64,000 nucleotides of DNA from Loigolactobacillus binensis. Lineage in GTDB: Bacteria > Bacillota > Bacilli > Lactobacillales > Lactobacillaceae. Location of the stretch: contig NZ_BJDN01000005.1 of assembly GCF_005405165.1 (NCBI RefSeq), positions 62,001-126,000 on the forward strand, given 5' to 3'. Under the pieces are notes generated by a model, which ran no database searches, had not been told where the DNA came from, and saw nothing but the letters and a program-made list of their open reading frames with translations. The position numbers were made by a program, and so were the translations under genes. Below are positions 28,596 through 37,706 of this stretch, piece by piece (position 1 is the first letter of the stretch; each line of letters starts with the position of its first letter).

Positions 28596-29282
28596 ATGAA
28601 ACCCCAGGCGCCAGAAATCATGACTGAACTACGGCAAGACCTTGTTAAAATGCCGGCGATCATCAGAACAGCCAGTGGCATTATTATTTTTGGTAAACGA
28701 ATCCGCTCAATTATTTTTTCTACCGATATGGCGATCATTAAAAATACCAATGCCGATGCGGTGATCGCAGTTTATCCGTTTACACCCCATCCTGCTATTA
28801 TGCAAGGAATCAGTATGGTCGCCGATATTCCCGTATTTGCAGGCGTTGGTGGTGGCCTAACTCATGGCCAACGATCGGTCAATATTAGCCTCTTTGCCGA
28901 AAGTTTAGGTAGCCTAGGGGTGGTCGTCAATGCCCCCACACCGATCGAAACGATCAGCGCGATCAATGAAGTGGTGGATATTCCCATTATTCTCACCGTT
29001 GTTACGGAACAAACTGAGTTGCAACCACGGTTAGCTGCTGGTGTGGATATTGTTAACATTTCTGGCGGTCAACAAACCGCACAGATCGTGACCCAAGTCC
29101 GGCAACAATTCCCCGATCTGCCGATCATTGCCACCGGTGGCAAAACCACTGCCGACATCGCGGCGGTCATTGCGGCTGGTGCTAATGCCGTCACCTATAC
29201 CCCGCCTAGTAACGGCGAACTTTTCAGTAAAAAAATGGCCCGCTACCGTGCTGCAGAAATTGCCCGAACGACCAAGAAATGA
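28596..29282 (+). CDS. TIM-barrel family protein, function unassigned
   Basis: A 228-residue protein with repeating beta-alpha units. The C-terminal phosphate-binding pattern (LPIIATGGKTTADIAAVIAAGANAV) is like that of small TIM-barrel enzymes. GAGVGGG and the ISGGQ segment are further glycine-rich loops. No catalytic residue set is recognised. The ATG at 28596 is preceded by AAAGGTGG. It is the third gene of the phosphatase cluster and is closed by a terminator. Confidence 0.55.
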   Translation: MKPQAPEIMTELRQDLVKMPAIIRTASGIIIFGKRIRSIIFSTDMAIIKNTNADAVIAVYPFTPHPAIMQGISMVADIPVFAGVGGGLTHGQRSVNISLFAESLGSLGVVVNAPTPIETISAINEVVDIPIILTVVTEQTELQPRLAAGVDIVNISGGQQTAQIVTQVRQQFPDLPIIATGGKTTADIAAVIAAGANAVTYTPPSNGELFSKKMARYRAAEIARTTKK

Positions 29283-29321
29283 TGGGTTAAAGCTTGTTTA
29301 GTCCCATCTTTAGTCTAACTA

Positions 29322-29370
29322 AAATAACGCCAGCAGAAGTAGTAAAAATCTACTTTTGCTGGCGTTATTT
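29322..29370. terminator. Bidirectional terminator
   Basis: Long inverted repeat AAATAACGCCAGCA / TGCTGGCGTTATTT with inner AAGTA/TACTT. It separates the convergent phosphatase cluster and the carbonic anhydrase gene. Confidence 0.85.
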
Positions 29371-29404
29371 GGTGATTGCGTTCTATTTAAACTTAAATAA
29401 GAAC

Positions 29405-30061
29405 TTACTTGCCGTTTAAGTCATAACCCATGATCGCGCGCTGATTCAACGCTTGCAGTGCCCGATTATTATCCTGTGGGAATAGTTCGCGGTATTGCGC
29501 TAATTGTTGGGCCGAAACGGTTAACGGTTCCGCTGCGACAAACCACTCGACCCCTTCACTTAGTGGCGGTGTTGTCAGCGAGCCGATATAACGATAGATC
29601 AACCCTTTAGTAGGTAATAATGTGGTCAGCAAAACATCTTCTGGTACTGGCAGTGCAGTGTTAGGGACAAAAGCAGCTAATAATTGATCCAGCTGCGGAT
29701 TAGCCTGCCCAATGATGGCGGTAACAGCGACAACGGCCTTTTGACCTAAAGCATTTTCATGCACAAAATGCCACTCCATTACTGGTTGCTGGCCTTCGAT
29801 CGTGTGCTCGGCCGGCGCGTGAAAATGTAATTGGACAAACCGATAATGTCGCCGATCCAATTTAGCAAACCCCTTACCGGTCAACTGCATGTTATTGCCC
29901 TGATCGCTAAGCATTTCGCCATAATAAGGAACTTGCCATTCAAACAAATCTGGTGCCTCGACCACTTGGCTGGAGGCTACACTTAAGGCGATCGGTGACT
30001 GTTGTTGCCCGCTAGTAAACGACCATGTATTTTGTTGCGTGTAATCTAATTTTTCTACCAT
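29405..30061 (-). CDS. Alpha-class carbonic anhydrase, no signal peptide
   Basis: A 218-residue enzyme that hydrates CO2 to bicarbonate. The zinc ligands lie in VQLHFHAPAEH (two His) and MEWHFVHE (one His). GSLTTPPLSEGVEW holds the conserved threonine of the active site. Bacterial alpha enzymes are usually exported; this one begins MVEKLDYTQQNTW without a signal sequence, so it is probably cytoplasmic. It lies 17 bases after the glycosyltransferase gene. Confidence 0.9.
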   Translation of the reverse strand: MVEKLDYTQQNTWSFTSGQQQSPIALSVASSQVVEAPDLFEWQVPYYGEMLSDQGNNMQLTGKGFAKLDRRHYRFVQLHFHAPAEHTIEGQQPVMEWHFVHENALGQKAVVAVTAIIGQANPQLDQLLAAFVPNTALPVPEDVLLTTLLPTKGLIYRYIGSLTTPPLSEGVEWFVAAEPLTVSAQQLAQYRELFPQDNNRALQALNQRAIMGYDLNGK

Positions 30062-30078
30062 AACAAACCATTCCTATC

Positions 30079-30909
30079 TTATTTTCTAGCGACCTGGTGT
30101 AAATGTGTGGTCAAATTCTGGCGGGCCTGTTGGCGGCGTTGCGCCAGTAACTCGCTAAACTGTAGTTCTGGATGCTGATTGAGCAGTTGCTGGATCTGAT
30201 TGAGAGCCTGCAGTTCTGCAGTCAGTTTTTGTGGTGACCATTTATGGATCGCACTATCTTTACGCGTTAAATAATGATATTGCGGTGTAGCCGCGTAGTA
30301 AAAACACTGCGTCTGCAGGACGTACGCCACGTTGAACAATTGATCTTCTAGCAACGTTATTTTCTCGTCGAATTGAAGCCGAAACCGCCGGATCACGGCC
30401 AAACGGTAACATTTATTCCACAAGAACCCCCGAACATCGCCACTAGGTTTCAAAACGGCCGCCAACATAGCCGGTTGCGTCAACACTTTCTGGGTCGTAC
30501 TGCCCAACAATACCTTCAGGCTAGGCCAATCAGTATAGTAACCGCACAGGGCCATATCTGCTTGCGGCCGCGCCATTTGTTCGGCAAAACTGGCTAAATA
30601 AGTCGGCTCACACCAATCGTCGCCGTCAACAAAACAGACATAGTCCCCTTGTGCCTGCCGCAAACCAACATTCCGCGCCGCCGAAACACCGCGATTAGCC
30701 GGTTGTTGGTAAAGATGAAAGCGCTGATCTTTTTGTACCCACGTTTTGGCCAATGCCGCCGAGTTATCAGTTGAACCGTCGTCGATCAACCACACGTTGA
30801 AGTCAGTATATGTTTGCGCCTGCAAACTAGCAAGGCAACGCGCCAAATAAGCCGCCACATTATACAACGGTACAATCACCGTAAACTGTTTTGCCACATT
30901 CGTCACCAC
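30079..30909 (-). CDS. Family 2 glycosyltransferase
   Basis: A 276-residue GT-A fold enzyme. IVPLYNVAAYLARCLASL is the N-terminal motif, LIDDGSTD binds the nucleotide sugar, and FVDGDDW is the DXD-type metal site. There is no C-terminal membrane helix. The acceptor is unknown; envelope polysaccharide or teichoic acid decoration is the usual role. No capsule cluster surrounds it, only the carbonic anhydrase gene downstream. Confidence 0.88.
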   Translation of the reverse strand: MVTNVAKQFTVIVPLYNVAAYLARCLASLQAQTYTDFNVWLIDDGSTDNSAALAKTWVQKDQRFHLYQQPANRGVSAARNVGLRQAQGDYVCFVDGDDWCEPTYLASFAEQMARPQADMALCGYYTDWPSLKVLLGSTTQKVLTQPAMLAAVLKPSGDVRGFLWNKCYRLAVIRRFRLQFDEKITLLEDQLFNVAYVLQTQCFYYAATPQYHYLTRKDSAIHKWSPQKLTAELQALNQIQQLLNQHPELQFSELLAQRRQQARQNLTTHLHQVARK

Positions 30910-31197
30910 CCTTAGCGCGTGTTTAGAAAAATTCTACTCATAAGCACCAGCTCAGCCTCAGTATACCAAAAACACCGTTGAATCGCGTTTAAAAATCATG
31001 TTTTGCTGAATAATTTGGCCAACACCCAGCTGAAAAAGTGGGGCAGCAACTAATTAAGATCAAGCATTTAAACCGAAATGTTCAGTTTTATATTGTAAAT
31101 ATCCCTTATTCATAGTAATATAGGTGCTGTATTCAAGTTAAACACGAACGATATTTTAAAAAGGGCTTTAAACATTTACAGTTAAGGGGTATTCATC
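30910..31197 (+). promoter_or_regulatory. Upstream region of the purine permease with PurBox-like sites
   Basis: No gene. Two PurBox-like sequences lie in opposite orientation: AATGTTCAGTTTT (31077-31089; reverse complement AAAACTGAACATT, one mismatch to WWWNCCGAACWWT) and AAACACGAACGAT (31140-31152, two mismatches). The second resembles the weaker site upstream of guaB. Confidence 0.4.
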
Positions 31198-32508
31198 GTG
31201 AAAGAAAATTTGGTGCGCTACTTCGATTTATCTAACTTACACACCACTGTCCGCCGGGAAGTTTTGGCTGGTTTTACAACTTTTATTTCAATGGCCTATA
31301 TTTTATTCGTCAATCCTAGTGTTTTAGGGGCTGCCGGCATGGATAAAGGTGCTGTCTTCACAGCGACAGCTTTAGCCAGTGCATTGGGTTGTATCCTTAT
31401 GGGTATTTTGGCTAAATATCCAATTGCGATTGCACCAGGACTAGGCGTCAACGCTTTCTTTACTTATTCAGTTGTTATTGGCATGAAAATTAAATGGGAA
31501 ACAGCTTTAGCTGGCGTTTTCGTCGCTTCGCTGATATTTATGCTGATCACTATCTTAAAATTGCGTGAGGCGATCATCAACGCGATCCCCCGGAATTTAA
31601 AACTGGCCATTGCGGCGGGGATCGGTTTATTCATCGCTTTTCTCGGTTTGCACGATGGTGGCCTGATCGTCGCTAATAAATCAACGGTGGTTGGTCTCGG
31701 TTCATTTGGCGTTGGCACCACTTGGTTAACGATTTTTGGGTTGCTCGTCACCGCTATTTTAATGGTTCGGAAAGTACCTGGCGCTATTTTTATCGGAATG
31801 GTGGCCACCGCTATTTTAGGGTTGCTCACTGGTTTGATCGACGCGCCTAGTGCCATCATTTCCAGCGCACCGAGCCTGAAACCGACTTTTTTAGTTGGGG
31901 CTTTTCATGTTGGGGATATCAATTCCTTGCAATTGTTGGTGGTCGTGCTGACCTTCCTGCTGGTCACTTTTTTCGACACCGCCGGTACCTTAGTCGGTTT
32001 GGCTGAACAGGCTGGCTTCATGGTCAATAACAAAATGCCCCGGGTCGGGCGCGCCTTATTAGCGGATTCGTCATCAATGTTAGTCGGCTCCTTATTAGGA
32101 ACTTCACCAACTTCCGCTTACGTGGAATCTTCGGCCGGAATCGCAGTCGGCGGCCGCTCTGGCCTAACTGCCGTTACCACCGGCTTACTGTTTATCGTTG
32201 GCCTGTTCTTCTCACCGTTATTAGCGGTGGTCACCACACAGGTCACCGCGCCAGCCTTGATCATCGTTGGCGTTTTAATGGCGCAGTCTTTACGCGAAAT
32301 TCAGTGGGACAAATTGGAAGTCGCCATTCCCGCCTTCTTGATCGTTCTCGGAATGCCATTAACTTATAGTATTTCTGACGGAATCGCTTTAGGCTTCATC
32401 GTTTACCCGATCACCATGATCGCTGCCAAACGGGGCAAAGAAGTGCACCCGCTGATGTACGCGCTATTCTTCGTTTTCGTGCTGTTCATTTGGATATTAA
32501 ACCAGTAA
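31198..32508 (+). CDS. pbuG: NCS2/AzgA-family purine (hypoxanthine/guanine) permease
   Basis: A 436-residue, roughly 12-helix transporter. AGFTTFISMAYILFVNP near residue 24, the APGLGVNAFFTY motif and GTSPTSAYVESSAGIAVGGRSGL are diagnostic for AzgA-type purine:proton symporters (PbuG/PbuO). Translation starts at GTG 31198 behind AAGGGGT. PurBox-like sites upstream fit purine control together with guaB. Confidence 0.9.
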   Translation: MKENLVRYFDLSNLHTTVRREVLAGFTTFISMAYILFVNPSVLGAAGMDKGAVFTATALASALGCILMGILAKYPIAIAPGLGVNAFFTYSVVIGMKIKWETALAGVFVASLIFMLITILKLREAIINAIPRNLKLAIAAGIGLFIAFLGLHDGGLIVANKSTVVGLGSFGVGTTWLTIFGLLVTAILMVRKVPGAIFIGMVATAILGLLTGLIDAPSAIISSAPSLKPTFLVGAFHVGDINSLQLLVVVLTFLLVTFFDTAGTLVGLAEQAGFMVNNKMPRVGRALLADSSSMLVGSLLGTSPTSAYVESSAGIAVGGRSGLTAVTTGLLFIVGLFFSPLLAVVTTQVTAPALIIVGVLMAQSLREIQWDKLEVAIPAFLIVLGMPLTYSISDGIALGFIVYPITMIAAKRGKEVHPLMYALFFVFVLFIWILNQ

Positions 32509-32515
32509 TTATTGC

Positions 32516-32567
32516 AAAAAAAGGTTGTGCCGCCGATCCCAGTGATCAGTGGTACAACCTTTTATTT
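32516..32567 (+). terminator. Terminator after the purine permease
   Basis: Hairpin AAAGGTTGT / ACAACCTTTT followed by ATTTT. Confidence 0.75.
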
Positions 32568-32595
32568 TAAATCCGCACGCTTAAAAACACGGCGC

Positions 32596-33369
32596 TCACC
32601 AATTGGCAATGCCTGCCAACGCAGTAGCATTTAGCTTTTCACCCTTTGCTAACCATTGCTCATGGCTAAATTGATAAGCCGAATAGTGGCCGAAATTCAG
32701 GACCAAGGCTTGGGGAAAGGCCTGCTTGATCTGCGCTGCATAACCCTGAACTTGTCCGCCCATTAACACCAAAATACAGCGTTCAGGCATGCCGACAACT
32801 GTTTGCAGCTCATACTTTAAACCTTGAATGTTTTCGGCGATTAATTCCGGCTGGCCATCAAGAACTTGCTGCAAATCGCGACCTTCAGGTGTGGCGATCC
32901 CAGCCCCGATCCAGGCCTGCTTCTCGTCCAACGCAAATTTAAACAGGTCCGTCATGTAAGCCCCTTTGAAAACGGAAGGCGCTGCTTGATAAGTATCTAG
33001 AGCGGGATACATGGAACGGTAAGCCCCTTTTTTGGCGTATTGATTCGATAAATTATTAATTTCCCGCCGTAAAGCCAGGCGTTGTGCAACTGGTAACTGC
33101 GCCGAATGCATGACCTCAGTATAAAGTTTATCCTTTTTCCGTGCACCAAAATTAAGACCGATCATGGCGACCCCTTTTTGCAGATTGCCCTTTAACCGTT
33201 CATCAAATTCGGTCTCATTATTGACTAACAGATCAGGTGCCGCATACTTGGTTGCCACAAAATTATCGACCCAGTAGGCAAAGCTGGCAACTTGGGAATA
33301 TTTCTGACATATTCGTTGATAGTCGGCGTAGTTTAATAGGTTTTGATTGCGAAAGTCTTGTGCGTTCAT
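32596..33369 (-). CDS. Hypothetical soluble protein
   Basis: A 257-residue protein I cannot assign. The motif-like stretches are MIGLNFGARKKDKLY, LVNNETEFDERLKGN and LVLNFGHYSAYQFS. The first and last loosely recall the two active-site loops of uracil-DNA-glycosylase-fold proteins, but the match is weak. I chose the ATG at 33369 (GGGAA upstream); an ATG six codons earlier lacks a site. It is monocistronic. Confidence 0.5.
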   Translation of the reverse strand: MNAQDFRNQNLLNYADYQRICQKYSQVASFAYWVDNFVATKYAAPDLLVNNETEFDERLKGNLQKGVAMIGLNFGARKKDKLYTEVMHSAQLPVAQRLALRREINNLSNQYAKKGAYRSMYPALDTYQAAPSVFKGAYMTDLFKFALDEKQAWIGAGIATPEGRDLQQVLDGQPELIAENIQGLKYELQTVVGMPERCILVLMGGQVQGYAAQIKQAFPQALVLNFGHYSAYQFSHEQWLAKGEKLNATALAGIANW

Positions 33370-33414
33370 TTGAATCGTTCCCATCATAATGAATTTCTTG
33401 GTGGTTGCTGCTAG

Positions 33415-33700
33415 TTAACCGCCAAGTGCTGATTCAAATTCTACACGCGCCTTGTGTCACAATACGGCATTTAGTGTCAGGCGGCAATTATTTTTAAAAT
33501 TAATCACCGTTTTAAGCGCGCTTGAAAAAACTAAGCGGTAACTATTATGAGAACAAAGATCAATGCCCTAAACAGAGAAAAACCCCCGTTAAGTTCCTCG
33601 CCGCACCAACAATTTAAATGCAACCTAATTAGTTGCCTTGCTACTGGGACTTGTTACCTTTTAGCGCTGTGTTGCTTAGCGGTTCAACACCTGCTACCGC
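33415..33700. other. Intergenic region without a supported gene
   Basis: It holds an AAGCGCGCTT palindrome near 33515-33524 and otherwise nothing recognisable. A 62-codon open frame (33547-33735) runs into the next terminator and is not convincing. Confidence 0.5.
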
Positions 33701-33702
33701 AG

Positions 33703-33744
33703 AAAAACAGCGCCCACCGCAGCTTAATGCGGTAGGCGCTGTTT
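33703..33744 (-). terminator. Terminator of the 117-residue protein gene
   Basis: Inverted repeat AAACAGCGCC-ACCGC / GCGGT-GGCGCTGTTT, T-flanked on both strands. Confidence 0.75.
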
Positions 33745-33747
33745 AAT

Positions 33748-34101
33748 TTATTCTGCTGGATTCGGTGCTTCGATGATCACAATGTCTTTCATCGAACGAA
33801 TTTTATGGTGCCGGGCCGCTTCAATTTGCTCTTTACTGAAACGCTTTGTTTCATTGATCGGTTGCCCTGGTAACAGCCGTTCGCAAACAAATTTTATTTC
33901 ATCTTCCCGAATTCGCCGGTTACTGTTGGTTAAAATCACGTCTAAATGTTCAAAGTCATCAACATAATGTACGCTGGTATTACCTAGCGAATATTTGCGG
34001 AAATAACGGATCGCCTTATTGCCGTACAGGTAGGCGATCGTATTAGGAATCATTTTACGTAAACTTGTATTTACTTTAATGGGTGTTTCAATTAGTTTCA
34101 T
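33748..34101 (-). CDS. Hypothetical protein, 117 residues
   Basis: A soluble protein with a basic N-terminal half (LRKMIPNTIAYLYGNKAIRYFRKYSLG) and a mixed C-terminal half. No known motif. AAGGAGG precedes the ATG and a strong terminator follows, so the gene is probably real. Confidence 0.55.
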   Translation of the reverse strand: MKLIETPIKVNTSLRKMIPNTIAYLYGNKAIRYFRKYSLGNTSVHYVDDFEHLDVILTNSNRRIREDEIKFVCERLLPGQPINETKRFSKEQIEAARHHKIRSMKDIVIIEAPNPAE

Positions 34102-34283
34102 AAATCGTAACCTCCTTATAGCAGCCGTAACAGGTCATTCAATTAGCGTGTGTTGGGAAAAGCGCCTAGCTTCTGAGTACTAAGCTTATTTTAAACCCTG
34201 CAGCAGGTCAGGCGTGATTCGCTTAAACGCTGACCTCCCGCTAATCCTCATTTTAAATAAATGACGCCTAAATTACCAATTAT

Positions 34284-34994
34284 TTACTCAACTATAAAGG
34301 TCGGCTGCGTGACGTCCACCAAGCCGCAAGTCACCGTAACGCCATAAATCGCCTGCAGGGTCTGCGCTAGATCATCCCGGGCGGCTAAGACCTGAGCTTT
34401 ATTTTGTGTAAAACCGTCCAATGGGAAAAAGACCGCCTGGGTGTCTGGCGTCATTTCGCCTTGCTGGCTTTGGCGCCAGATCCAGCGACGTGTCCGCACT
34501 TCGTGACCGGAAACATAAACTAATTCATGTTCATCTGGCGTTTCTGCAGTGGTTTCACCAAAGGGAACAAAGGCATCACCGGCGGTAGTAAAGCGGACAC
34601 TTTCAGTATTCGCAAGCAAGGTTGCCGCATCATGGGCACCAATGGGAATTTGATATTGCAGCGAGATAGCGTTACCTAAATCGACTAGTGGATTGATCCG
34701 CGGCAACCCTTTTTGTTTAGCCACGCGACTAAGCAACGCCTCGATCGACGCCTTATATTTATTCGGATTGATCGCCAGTGTACGAAATGCCGCGCGATAC
34801 AAGGCAATATTAGTATTAGCCCGAACTTCAGTATTGTCATGAAATTGTTGCTCTGCCGCCGCAATATTGGCCGCCAAACGTTGTTCGATCTTAGGTTGAG
34901 CAGTTTTATTATCCAGTTTTTGTGCGTAGACCACACCAAACAAAACATCAGGTAATTCACGGAACACTTCTGGCGCAACTTCAAACTTAAACAT
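34284..34994 (-). CDS. B3/4 domain protein (PheT-like tRNA-binding domain)
   Basis: A 236-residue stand-alone protein matching the B3/4 domain of phenylalanyl-tRNA synthetase beta subunits: YRAAFRTLAINPNKYKASIEAL, LPRINPLVDLGNAISLQYQIPIGAHD and the VFFPLDGF segment. Stand-alone copies are thought to bind or edit misacylated tRNA or free amino acids. The ATG at 34994 has GAGGAAGG upstream; a longer frame to 35063 has none. It is divergent from map. Confidence 0.85.
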   Translation of the reverse strand: MFKFEVAPEVFRELPDVLFGVVYAQKLDNKTAQPKIEQRLAANIAAAEQQFHDNTEVRANTNIALYRAAFRTLAINPNKYKASIEALLSRVAKQKGLPRINPLVDLGNAISLQYQIPIGAHDAATLLANTESVRFTTAGDAFVPFGETTAETPDEHELVYVSGHEVRTRRWIWRQSQQGEMTPDTQAVFFPLDGFTQNKAQVLAARDDLAQTLQAIYGVTVTCGLVDVTQPTFIVE

Positions 34995-35137
34995 AAGCAA
35001 ACCTTCCTCACTTTGAATTGAATGCAGCGACTGGCGGTAACCGGCGCAAGCGCTTGTTTTCATTATATATCCAAGTGCTGTTATTTTAACAAAAAAAGTT
35101 TACAATAGTAGAGATTACTACTATGGAGGCTACTATT

Positions 35138-35929
35138 TTGATTACTTTAAAATCAGCACGTGAAATTGAGGGTATGCGTAAGTCAGGCGCAGTTTTGGCC
35201 GGCGTGCATCTAGGTTTGCGCGACTTGATCAAGCCGGGCATTTCAACTTGGGCCATCGAAAAATTCGCCCGCGAATTCATTGAGGCTCACGGCGCAACCG
35301 CCTCAGAAATTGGTTTTGACGGCTATAAATACGCGACTTGTATCAGCATCAATGATGAAGTTGCCCACGGCATTCCGCGGCGTGGCTTGGACCTTAAAAA
35401 CGGCGATATCGTTAAGGTCGATATGTGCGTTAATTTAGACGGTTACGAAAGTGATTCTTGCTGGACCTACGCCGTTGGTGAAATTTCTCCAGAAAACCAG
35501 CAGTTAATGGCAGTCACTAAAAAGGCGTTATACTTGGGTATTGACCAAGCAGTTATCGGTAACCGGATCGGTGATATTGGTTATGCGATCCAACAATATA
35601 CCGAAGTTGAAAATAACTACGGCGATGTTCGTGAATTGATCGGTCATGGTATCCAACCGACCATTCACGAAGCACCCAATGTTCCCCATTATGGTGAGGC
35701 CGGCAAAGGGTTACGGCTACGCGAAGGTATGACCATTACCATCGAACCGATGATCACACGCGGCACCTGGCATTTAACGACCCGGGTCGTCCCACATGAT
35801 ACTTGGGAATATTATGCGACTGAAGATGGCTCAATGGCCGCACAATATGAACATACTTTGGCGATCACCAAAGCAGGCCCTAAGATTTTAACCTCACAAG
35901 ACCCTGAATTTGACGCTAAATATTTATAA
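35138..35929 (+). CDS. map: Methionine aminopeptidase, type I
   Basis: A 263-residue metalloprotease that removes the initiator methionine. Ligands are in NGDIVKVDMCVNLDGYESDSC (first Asp pair), GHGIQPTIHEAP (His), TIEPM (Glu) and QYEHTLAIT (Glu). The start is taken as TTG 35138, giving MITLKSAREIEGMRKSG as in homologues. GGAGG at 35125-35129 is correctly spaced for it and would lie inside the gene if the ATG at 35123 were used. Confidence 0.93.
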   Translation: MITLKSAREIEGMRKSGAVLAGVHLGLRDLIKPGISTWAIEKFAREFIEAHGATASEIGFDGYKYATCISINDEVAHGIPRRGLDLKNGDIVKVDMCVNLDGYESDSCWTYAVGEISPENQQLMAVTKKALYLGIDQAVIGNRIGDIGYAIQQYTEVENNYGDVRELIGHGIQPTIHEAPNVPHYGEAGKGLRLREGMTITIEPMITRGTWHLTTRVVPHDTWEYYATEDGSMAAQYEHTLAITKAGPKILTSQDPEFDAKYL

Positions 35930-35937
35930 GCTCACCT

Positions 35938-35968
35938 CACGCACTGACCTATTTCAGTGCGTGTTTTT
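35938..35968 (+). terminator. Terminator of map
   Basis: Hairpin CACGCACTG / CAGTGCGTG followed by five Ts. Confidence 0.8.
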
Positions 35969-36069
35969 ATATAACGGCCGTTTTGTTTCAGCAAGACATG
36001 ATTACCATTACTTGCCCCAATATGTAAAGCAACGGCCGCTAAATTAATAGACTTCTTAGCCAAAACAGC

Positions 36070-36099
36070 TTGACAATCAAGAACATATGTTTGTATGAT
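36070..36099 (+). promoter_or_regulatory. Promoter of the 82-residue protein gene
   Basis: TTGACA (36070-36075), an 18-base spacer and TATGAT (36094-36099). Confidence 0.65.
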
Positions 36100-36131
36100 A
36101 GAACTATCTTTTGGAAAGAAGTTGAACCGTT

Positions 36132-36380
36132 ATGCCAATGACTGACACCAATATTGCAGCTATTCAGATTGACGCTACCACCTATATCGTTCTCCATCCT
36201 GAAGCAAGTTATGATCTTGAGATCCGCCGCCAGCACGCAGCTAGTAGCTATTCAGTGGGGAAAATGAATTACAAGTATCACCATGATACCTTTGCTTCTT
36301 TTGTGTTCAAAATTTTTCCAGAAATCACTTTATTGGAGATCCATAACTTACAAAAAGCGATCAATCGCTACATTCCCTAA
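36132..36380 (+). CDS. Hypothetical protein, 82 residues
   Basis: A small soluble protein with a near-consensus promoter and GGAAAGAAG upstream of the ATG. No family is recognised. It is about 100 bases upstream of the DUF2075 gene and may share its transcript, as no terminator separates them. Confidence 0.55.
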   Translation: MPMTDTNIAAIQIDATTYIVLHPEASYDLEIRRQHAASSYSVGKMNYKYHHDTFASFVFKIFPEITLLEIHNLQKAINRYIP

Positions 36381-36479
36381 TTTGAAAATGTTGGCGTTTG
36401 TTGATCTGGTTGGTAAATTCAACGTAGCCCTAACCAATTACTGGTACTGAATTTCAGAATAGAGAGTAGGTCGAAAAGT

Positions 36480-37676
36480 TTGTTAACTAATACTGCCACA
36501 GCTAAGTTGGCTCCACAAACTGAACTATCAGCCCAGCAGGCCACGTTAATGCAGCAGCTGCTTGACTTTAGCGCAGAACATTTAGCCACCCGGCAAACAG
36601 GTTTATTCGTTATCAAAGGGGCGGCTGGTACCGGAAAAAGCGTTGTGCTTAGCGCATTGATCAATACTCTGCAACAGGCCAGCCAGAATGCCAGTAGCCC
36701 TTTTTATCGAACCCATAATTACCTACTAGTCAATCACCCGGAAATGCTAAAAACGTATAAACAGATCGCCGCTACCCAAGCTAGTCTGCACAAAAAGGAT
36801 TTTATGAAGCCAACACCGTTCATTAACCAGCTGACTAAACAAAAACGAATGGCCGATATTGTGCTGGTAGATGAAGCCCATCTGCTGTTGACCAAAAGTG
36901 ACCGTTACAATCGGTTTACCCAAGAAAATCAATTGACTGAAATCTGCAAACATAGCCGAATCGTTATTCTAGTTTTTGATGAGCACCAAGTTTTAAAAAT
37001 GAAAAGCTACTGGAATAATACTAAGTTAGCAGCCTTTCTCGCTGACCGCCCCCACGAAACTTTTCAATTGACCCAACAATTTCGGGTGCACGCCCAACCA
37101 GCAACGCAACACTGGTTAACTGCACTGGGCACACAGGGTAAGTTATTACCACGCCCGCTTGATCCGACTTTTGACCTGCGCATTTTCGCTGATGCCAGCC
37201 AACTTTATCAACAACTACGCCAACGTGATCACGAATACGGACTGGCACGGTTAGTTGCCACAGCCGATTTTCCCTATAAATTAGATGGTCAGACTTATTA
37301 TGTGACCGCACCAGGTTTCCGCTTGCCGTGGGATAAAAATATGGACCCAAACGTGACCTGGGCAGAACGACCGGCAACCTTAGATGAGGTCGGCTCGATC
37401 TATACGATCCAAGGCTTCGATCTGAATTATGTTGGCATCATCCTAGGTCCTGCAGTCGGTTATGACCCTGCTACGCGGCGCCTTAAGCTAATACCCGATA
37501 AATATCAAGATCATGAAGCCTTTAAACGGCGCGCTGATCTAAGTGAACAGCAAGCGCAACAGGTAAAGCAACAGATCATTCTTAATTCGATCAATGTTTT
37601 ATTACAACGTGGTCGCTACGGTCTTTATCTTTACGCCAGCGATCCCAAATTACGTGCACAATTATTGGCCTTATAA
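36480..37676 (+). CDS. DUF2075 (Schlafen-like) P-loop NTPase/helicase
   Basis: A 398-residue superfamily-1-type NTPase. Walker A is GAAGTGKSVV (near 49-58), Walker B VDEAH (near 135), a further ILVFDEHQVL, then TQQFR (motif III/IV arginine). A C-terminal DEVGSIYTIQGFDLNYVGII motif corresponds to motif V of DUF2075 proteins. The role is unknown; such proteins are often annotated as putative RNA/DNA helicases. It starts at TTG 36480 behind a weak GTAGG. Nuclease domains are not seen. Confidence 0.85.
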   Translation: MLTNTATAKLAPQTELSAQQATLMQQLLDFSAEHLATRQTGLFVIKGAAGTGKSVVLSALINTLQQASQNASSPFYRTHNYLLVNHPEMLKTYKQIAATQASLHKKDFMKPTPFINQLTKQKRMADIVLVDEAHLLLTKSDRYNRFTQENQLTEICKHSRIVILVFDEHQVLKMKSYWNNTKLAAFLADRPHETFQLTQQFRVHAQPATQHWLTALGTQGKLLPRPLDPTFDLRIFADASQLYQQLRQRDHEYGLARLVATADFPYKLDGQTYYVTAPGFRLPWDKNMDPNVTWAERPATLDEVGSIYTIQGFDLNYVGIILGPAVGYDPATRRLKLIPDKYQDHEAFKRRADLSEQQAQQVKQQIILNSINVLLQRGRYGLYLYASDPKLRAQLLAL

Positions 37677-37706
37677 AAATGGACTGGCAAATGCCAGTCC
37701 ATTTTT
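37675..37706. terminator. Bidirectional terminator
   Basis: AAAAATGGACTGGCA / TGCCAGTCCATTTTT, shared by the DUF2075 gene and the convergent OmdA-domain gene. Confidence 0.85.

Noticed and set aside
33547..33735. 62-codon plus-strand open frame
   Set aside because: It runs into a strong terminator, lacks a Shine-Dalgarno and resembles no protein.
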